Shown here: piece after piece, positions 60,155 to 64,000 of the stretch
Numbering within the stretch: the stretch's first letter is position 1
Layout: each line of letters starts with the position of its first letter
Source: Corynebacterium sp.
GTDB lineage: Bacteria > Actinomycetota > Actinomycetes > Mycobacteriales > Mycobacteriaceae
Reading direction: 5' to 3'
Length of the DNA stretch: 64,000 bases
Assembly: GCF_030538285.1 (NCBI RefSeq)
Contig: NZ_JAUNUG010000002.1
Location: 40,410 to 104,409 of the forward strand
Program-made: the position numbers and the translations under genes
The notes under the pieces: generated by a model
Database searches by the model: none
What the model was told of the DNA's origin: nothing
What the model saw: only the letters and a program-made list of their open reading frames with translations

Positions 60155-61462
60155 GTGGACCCGCGCCGCCGCATCCCGCGTACCGATGACCTGCTGCGGT
60201 GCCCCGCAGTGCGGCAGGCCCGCGACCGCCTTGCCGCCCCGGCCATCCGCGCCCACATCAGCGCTGCGCAGCAGGCTGCGCGTGACGGGGACATCGCCCC
60301 GGAAGATGTCGAGACACACCTCGCCGGCCTGCTTGCCGACGCCCCCGTCAGCTCCCTCACCCCCGTGCTCAACGCCACCGGTGTCGTCGTCCACACCAAC
60401 ATCGGCCGCGCGCCGCTGTCGGTTGCGGCGACGGGCGCGCTTGTCGACGCTGCCGGTTACGTCGACGTCGAGATGGACCTGGCCACCGGACTGCGTTCCA
60501 GTGACCGGGGGGCCGGGGCCCTTTCCGCGCTGGTCGAGGCGTGCCCGGGGGCGGAGGACGCCCTCGTGGTCAACAACGGGGCGGCTGCCCTACTACTGGC
60601 CACGACCGCGCTGGCCGCGGGCGGGGAGCTCATCATCAGCCGCGGGGAACTCATCGAGATCGGGGCGGGTTTCCGCCTCCCGGAGCTCATCGAGACCGCC
60701 GACGTCCGCCTCCACGAGATCGGGGCGACGAACCGTACGCACCCGGAGGACTACCTTCGGGCCATCGGGGAGGCCACCCGCGCGATCCTCAAGGTCCACC
60801 CTTCCAATTTCCGCATCGAGGGATTCACCGCCGAGACCACGGTGGCCGAGCTGCGGGAGATCGCCGACGAGCACGACCTGGCACTCATCGTCGACCTCGG
60901 CTCCGGCCTGCTCACCCACGACGGCGCCCTGCCCTCCGAGCCGGATGTCTCCGCCCAGCTGGCGGCGGGAGCCGACGTGGTCATCGCGTCCGGTGACAAG
61001 TTGCTCGGCGGCCCGCAGGCCGGCATCCTCCTCGGTCGCGCGGACGTCATTGCCCGGCTGAAGAAGCACCCGCTGGCGCGCGCCGTGCGCATCGACAAAC
61101 TCCGCCTGGCCGCCCTCGAGGCGACCCTGCGCGGCGGGGAGGTCCCCGTCGTGGAGGCCCTGCACGCCGACCCTGCTGACCTGCGCCGCCGGGCCGAGGC
61201 CCTGGCCGCGCGTCTCGACGGCCACGTCACCTGCCGCGTCGTCGCCCACGACGGGCGCGTCGGCGGGGGAGGGGCCCCCGGGGTGCCGCTGCCCGGCTGG
61301 GCGGTGGAACTGCCCGAGTCGTTGGCCGCCGCCTTGCGCACCGGCGATCCCGTCGTCCTGCCCCGAGTCCACCAGGGGGCGTGCCTCATCGACCTGCGCT
61401 GCGTGCCGGCTGCCGCCGACGACGCCGTCGCGGCCGCGATCCGGCGCGCGATGGAGGGTTAG
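60155..61462 (+). CDS. selA: L-seryl-tRNA(Sec) selenium transferase SelA
   Basis: A 435-residue PLP enzyme. The Schiff-base Lys is Lys282 in SGDKLLGGPQAGI; the N-terminal NATGVVVHTNIGRAPLS is the SelA signature. It converts Ser-tRNA-Sec to Sec-tRNA-Sec with selenophosphate. The start is GTG 60155, with AAAGGA upstream; in-frame starts further up overlap selC. The selB start follows six bases after the stop. Confidence 0.9.
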   Translation: MDPRRRIPRTDDLLRCPAVRQARDRLAAPAIRAHISAAQQAARDGDIAPEDVETHLAGLLADAPVSSLTPVLNATGVVVHTNIGRAPLSVAATGALVDAAGYVDVEMDLATGLRSSDRGAGALSALVEACPGAEDALVVNNGAAALLLATTALAAGGELIISRGELIEIGAGFRLPELIETADVRLHEIGATNRTHPEDYLRAIGEATRAILKVHPSNFRIEGFTAETTVAELREIADEHDLALIVDLGSGLLTHDGALPSEPDVSAQLAAGADVVIASGDKLLGGPQAGILLGRADVIARLKKHPLARAVRIDKLRLAALEATLRGGEVPVVEALHADPADLRRRAEALAARLDGHVTCRVVAHDGRVGGGGAPGVPLPGWAVELPESLAAALRTGDPVVLPRVHQGACLIDLRCVPAAADDAVAAAIRRAMEG

Positions 61463-61467
61463 AGAGA

Positions 61468-63249
61468 ATGCACGTCATCGCCACCGCCGGTCACGTTGAC
61501 CACGGCAAGTCCACCCTGGTCAAGGCCCTCACCGGCATGGAACCCGACCGCTGGGAGGAGGAGCAGCGCCGCGGGCTGACCATTGACCTGGGTTTCGTGT
61601 GGACCAGCCTGCCCTCCGGACGCAACGTCGCCTTCGTCGATGTCCCCGGGCATGAACGCTTCATGGGCAACATGCTCGCCGGGGTCGGGCCGGCGCCGGT
61701 CATCTGCTTCATCGTCGCCGCCGACGAGGGCTGGCAGGCCCAGTCCACCGACCACCGCGATGCCGTGCGCGCGCTCGGCATCCGGCACGGGGTCATCGTG
61801 CTCACCCGCGCCGACCGGGCGGACGATGCCCGCCGTGCCGAGGTCGCCGCCCGGGTCCGGCACGAGTTTGCCGACACCGGGCTGTCCGACGCCCCCGTCA
61901 TCACCGTCTCTGCCCGCACCGGTGAGGGCCTCGACGAACTGCGCGCCGCCCTCGACGAGGTGCTCGCCGCCGCCCCGGCCCCGGACCCGGACGCCCGCGT
62001 CCGCCTGTGGATCGACCGCTCCTTCACCGTCAAGGGCGCCGGCACCGTGGTCACCGGTACCCTGCCCGCCGGGACCCTCAGCGAGGGCGACCGGCTGCAC
62101 CTCAACGGCACACGTGAGGTCACCGTCCGCGGTCTGCACAGCGAGAACGAGGCGCACCCGAGCGTCGGCCCCGTCAGCCGCGTCGCCGTCAACCTCCGCG
62201 GGGAGAGCACCGGGGACATCCACCGCGGTGACGCCCTGCTCACCCCCGATGCCTGGCCACAGGTGAGCACCCTCGACGTGCGCCGCACCATGGGCACCCC
62301 GCTTATCGACGCCCCCGGTGAGGTCATCGTCCACGTCGGCACGGCGGCCGTCGAGGCGGCACTGCGCCCTTTCGGCGACGGCCACGCCCGGCTGACGCTG
62401 ACCCGGCCGCTGCCGCTCATTCTCGGAGACCGCCTCGTTCTGCGCAGCTCCGGGGCCCGCTCCGTACTGGCCGGCGTACAGGTCATGGACGTCGACCCGC
62501 CCGTCCTGCGGCGCCGCGGTGACGGCCGCCGCCGCGCCGAGTCACTGACCACCATGTCCGCCGAGGGGGATCTCAGCACCGAGATCACCCGCCGCGGGGC
62601 CCTGCGCCGTCAGGACCTGGTGACCATGGGGTTCGAGGTCCCGGAGCAGCCGCCGAAGGGGGCCGTCGCCCTGCGGGACTGGTGGATCGACGTCCGCCAG
62701 CTCGGCCGCTGGCGCGACACCCTCCGCGCCGCTGTCACCAGGCACGCCACGGAGAATCCGCTGGCCGCCGGTTTCAGCCGCGGAGCGGCGCTCAGCGTCC
62801 TCACATTGCCCGATGACTCGCTCCTCGGACTCGTCATCGCCTCCGCGAAGCTCGAGCAGGCCGACGGTTTGCTCCGTCTACCTGGAGCAACGGTAGACCT
62901 CGGGACGGCGGAGGCGGGGGTGGCCAGCGTCGAGAAGCGTCTTGCCGACGCGCCCTTTAACGCCCCGGAAGCCGATGACCTGCGGGCTTTAGGCCTGGGG
63001 TCGAAGGAACTGGCCGCCGCGGAGCGCGCCGGGCGCCTGCTGCGCCTCGATGCCGGCATCATCCTCCGGCCTGACGCCCCCGACGTCGCGCTCGCCCGCC
63101 TGCGGGAACTCGAGCAACCGTTCACGACCTCGCAGGCGCGCCGCGCGCTGGACACCACCCGGCGGGTGGCCATCCCGCTGCTTGAACATCTCGACGCCAC
63201 CGGCCGGACGGTGCGTCTCGACGGCGGACTCCGCCAGATCAGGCGGTGA
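61468..63249 (+). CDS. selB: Selenocysteine-specific elongation factor SelB
   Basis: A 593-residue protein: GTPase domain ([38 protein letters not shown]), two beta-barrels, then C-terminal winged-helix repeats (about 400-593) that bind the SECIS hairpin. It delivers Sec-tRNA-Sec to ribosomes at SECIS-marked UGA codons. ATG 61468 is ten bases after GGAGG. It is the last gene of the Sec cassette and its end overlaps luxS by 11 bases (convergent). Confidence 0.95.
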   Translation: MHVIATAGHVDHGKSTLVKALTGMEPDRWEEEQRRGLTIDLGFVWTSLPSGRNVAFVDVPGHERFMGNMLAGVGPAPVICFIVAADEGWQAQSTDHRDAVRALGIRHGVIVLTRADRADDARRAEVAARVRHEFADTGLSDAPVITVSARTGEGLDELRAALDEVLAAAPAPDPDARVRLWIDRSFTVKGAGTVVTGTLPAGTLSEGDRLHLNGTREVTVRGLHSENEAHPSVGPVSRVAVNLRGESTGDIHRGDALLTPDAWPQVSTLDVRRTMGTPLIDAPGEVIVHVGTAAVEAALRPFGDGHARLTLTRPLPLILGDRLVLRSSGARSVLAGVQVMDVDPPVLRRRGDGRRRAESLTTMSAEGDLSTEITRRGALRRQDLVTMGFEVPEQPPKGAVALRDWWIDVRQLGRWRDTLRAAVTRHATENPLAAGFSRGAALSVLTLPDDSLLGLVIASAKLEQADGLLRLPGATVDLGTAEAGVASVEKRLADAPFNAPEADDLRALGLGSKELAAAERAGRLLRLDAGIILRPDAPDVALARLRELEQPFTTSQARRALDTTRRVAIPLLEHLDATGRTVRLDGGLRQIRR

Positions 63250-63715
63250 CCTGGTTCCACTCCGCGCGGCGCTGCAGGAAGGCGCGGGCGGCAGCCTGCG
63301 CATCCTCCAGAGAGTGGCTTTCGCCCCAGCCGCACTGGATCTCGTTGGCGGCGGGCACCTCGGTGAGCTCGAGCACGTCGGCCAGCGAGCAGGCGATGAG
63401 CTCCTCGATCTCCTCCGCCGGGTGATCGCCGACCACCATGAGGTAGAAGCCGGTCTGGCAGCCCATGGGGGAGAAATCCAGGACATAGTCGGCATGGTTG
63501 CGGATGGTCTCCGCCACCGAATGCTCCAGCGAGTGGATGCCGGGCATGTCCAGGTGATCCTGGTTGGGCTGGCAGAAACGGATGTCGTACTTGGTGATGA
63601 CATCCCCGGCCGGCAGGGTCTTGCGGTCCGCCACCCGGATGTAGGGGGCGGCGACGGTGCGGTGGTCAAGGTTGAAGGATTCGACGTTCATCTGCATGGC
63701 GGCGATCCTAGTCAT
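63239..63715 (-). CDS. luxS: S-ribosylhomocysteine lyase LuxS
   Basis: A 158-residue LuxS. The metal site is [10 protein letters not shown] and [13 protein letters not shown] (Cys ligand), and [14 protein letters not shown] is the catalytic block. It cleaves S-ribosylhomocysteine to homocysteine and DPD, the precursor of AI-2; homocysteine links it to methionine recycling. ATG 63715 overlaps the preceding gene's stop (ATGA); later in-frame Met codons at 63697 and 63691 are alternatives. Confidence 0.9.
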   Translation of the reverse strand: MTRIAAMQMNVESFNLDHRTVAAPYIRVADRKTLPAGDVITKYDIRFCQPNQDHLDMPGIHSLEHSVAETIRNHADYVLDFSPMGCQTGFYLMVVGDHPAEEIEELIACSLADVLELTEVPAANEIQCGWGESHSLEDAQAAARAFLQRRAEWNQVTA

Positions 63716-64000
63716 TCCTCGGTGGCTCCGGCACGGAAGGTGATGGTGCGCGGTCCGCGGGGGTTGGGTTCGGCGAGGTCCTCGGCGTTCATGGTCACCG
63801 CCCACGCGCCCGTTTGCGGCTCCGGTAACGGCTCGGGCTCGGGGAGTGCGGGGGCGGGGAGGGGCTCACCGAGGCCGATGTCGATGAAGGATTTACCGTC
63901 GATCACGAACACCCGCACCCCCAGAGGGCCTTCCTCCAGGGGGGCGTACTCGAGGTGGCCGATGATGTCCTCGTCGACGATGACATGGCTGCCCTCGACA
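63712..64000 (-). CDS. Partial gene of unknown function, cut by the window end
   Basis: The C-terminal 95 residues of a protein whose start lies beyond the window. It reads [20 protein letters not shown], then a Pro/Glu-rich linker ([18 protein letters not shown]) and ends AGATEE. No family is recognised. Its stop overlaps the luxS start (ATGA), which indicates a shared transcript. Confidence 0.55.
   Translation of the reverse strand, partial: VEGSHVIVDEDIIGHLEYAPLEEGPLGVRVFVIDGKSFIDIGLGEPLPAPALPEPEPLPEPQTGAWAVTMNAEDLAEPNPRGPRTITFRAGATEE

Larger units (their letters stand above)
1659..62938. repeat. Dispersed 13-base motif GCTTATCGACGNC, 14 exact copies
   Basis: Plus orientation: 11178, 16183, 21285, 29954, 38934, 51423, 62301. 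Minus orientation (given as the left end of GTCGATAAGC): 3336, 17210, 17435, 33272, 37031, 38872, 53454. All 14 fit GCTTATCGACGNC. The variant GCTTCTCGAC occurs nine times (plus: 1659, 35334, 49402, 57778; minus: 25758, 40688, 49661, 49739, 62929). Further single-mismatch forms lie at 5138, 17772, 19413 and 41639. Orientation is balanced. Confidence 0.85.

Noticed and set aside
3336..62310. The dispersed motif as a polar segregation (KOPS-like) or ParB site
   Set aside because: Orientation is balanced on the two strands, and the sequence is unrelated to parS or known FtsK-orienting motifs.

Overview
The window looks like a piece of a high-G+C Corynebacterium chromosome. Evidence: roughly 65% G+C by eye, lipoboxes and codon use typical of the group, and the block rmuC / AI-2E-type permease / metS / metP / ychF with a DUF6542 protein, an order I recognise from corynebacteria. 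No rRNA, CRISPR array, intact insertion sequence or integrase was found. The species cannot be fixed from the sequence.

Layout. 1-8.0 kb: core block (membrane protein, DUF6542, RmuC, permease, MetPS methionine transporter, YchF). 8.0-13.5 kb: candidate inserted segment bounded by two copies of the ychF 3' end. It holds a YefM/RelE-type toxin-antitoxin pair, a DASS anion transporter, a complex sensor kinase and a receiver protein. 13.5-25.4 kb: accessory-rich, with two further toxin-antitoxin-like pairs, a Phd/VapC pair, a HigA remnant, decayed DUF1877 and DUF3592 genes, an AAA/DUF4143 ATPase, a 2H-phosphoesterase/monooxygenase fusion, a SulP permease and metY. 25.4-42.7 kb: mostly housekeeping and cell-envelope genes, including a MoxR/VWA pair, divergent ku and ligD (NHEJ), a PQQ-type sugar dehydrogenase, RtcB RNA ligase and ArfB ribosome rescue factor. 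42.7-48.6 kb: a three-gene putative defence operon (MmeI-like methyltransferase, SF2 helicase, GIY-YIG nuclease). 48.7-53.6 kb: Pcm, a small HMA protein and a P1B ATPase with a CPG motif, an epimerase and a rhodanese. 53.6-63.2 kb: a selenocysteine formate dehydrogenase (UGA codon plus SECIS hairpin) with its Fe-S and NrfD subunits, then selD, tRNA-Sec, selA and selB. The window ends with luxS and a partial gene.

Three sequence-level signals are not explained by the genes. (1) A short motif, GCTTATCGACGNC, occurs 14 times in both orientations, and a GCTTCTCGAC variant 9 more times. It uses several reading frames and forces rare codons, so selection seems to act on the DNA itself. (2) Three promoters share an FNR-like box at one fixed distance from a -10-like hexamer; they lie before a hemerythrin/Ric-like gene, the HMA protein and the P1B ATPase. 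(3) The defence operon lacks motif (1) and has a lower-G+C patch in the target-recognition part of its methyltransferase, consistent with later acquisition.
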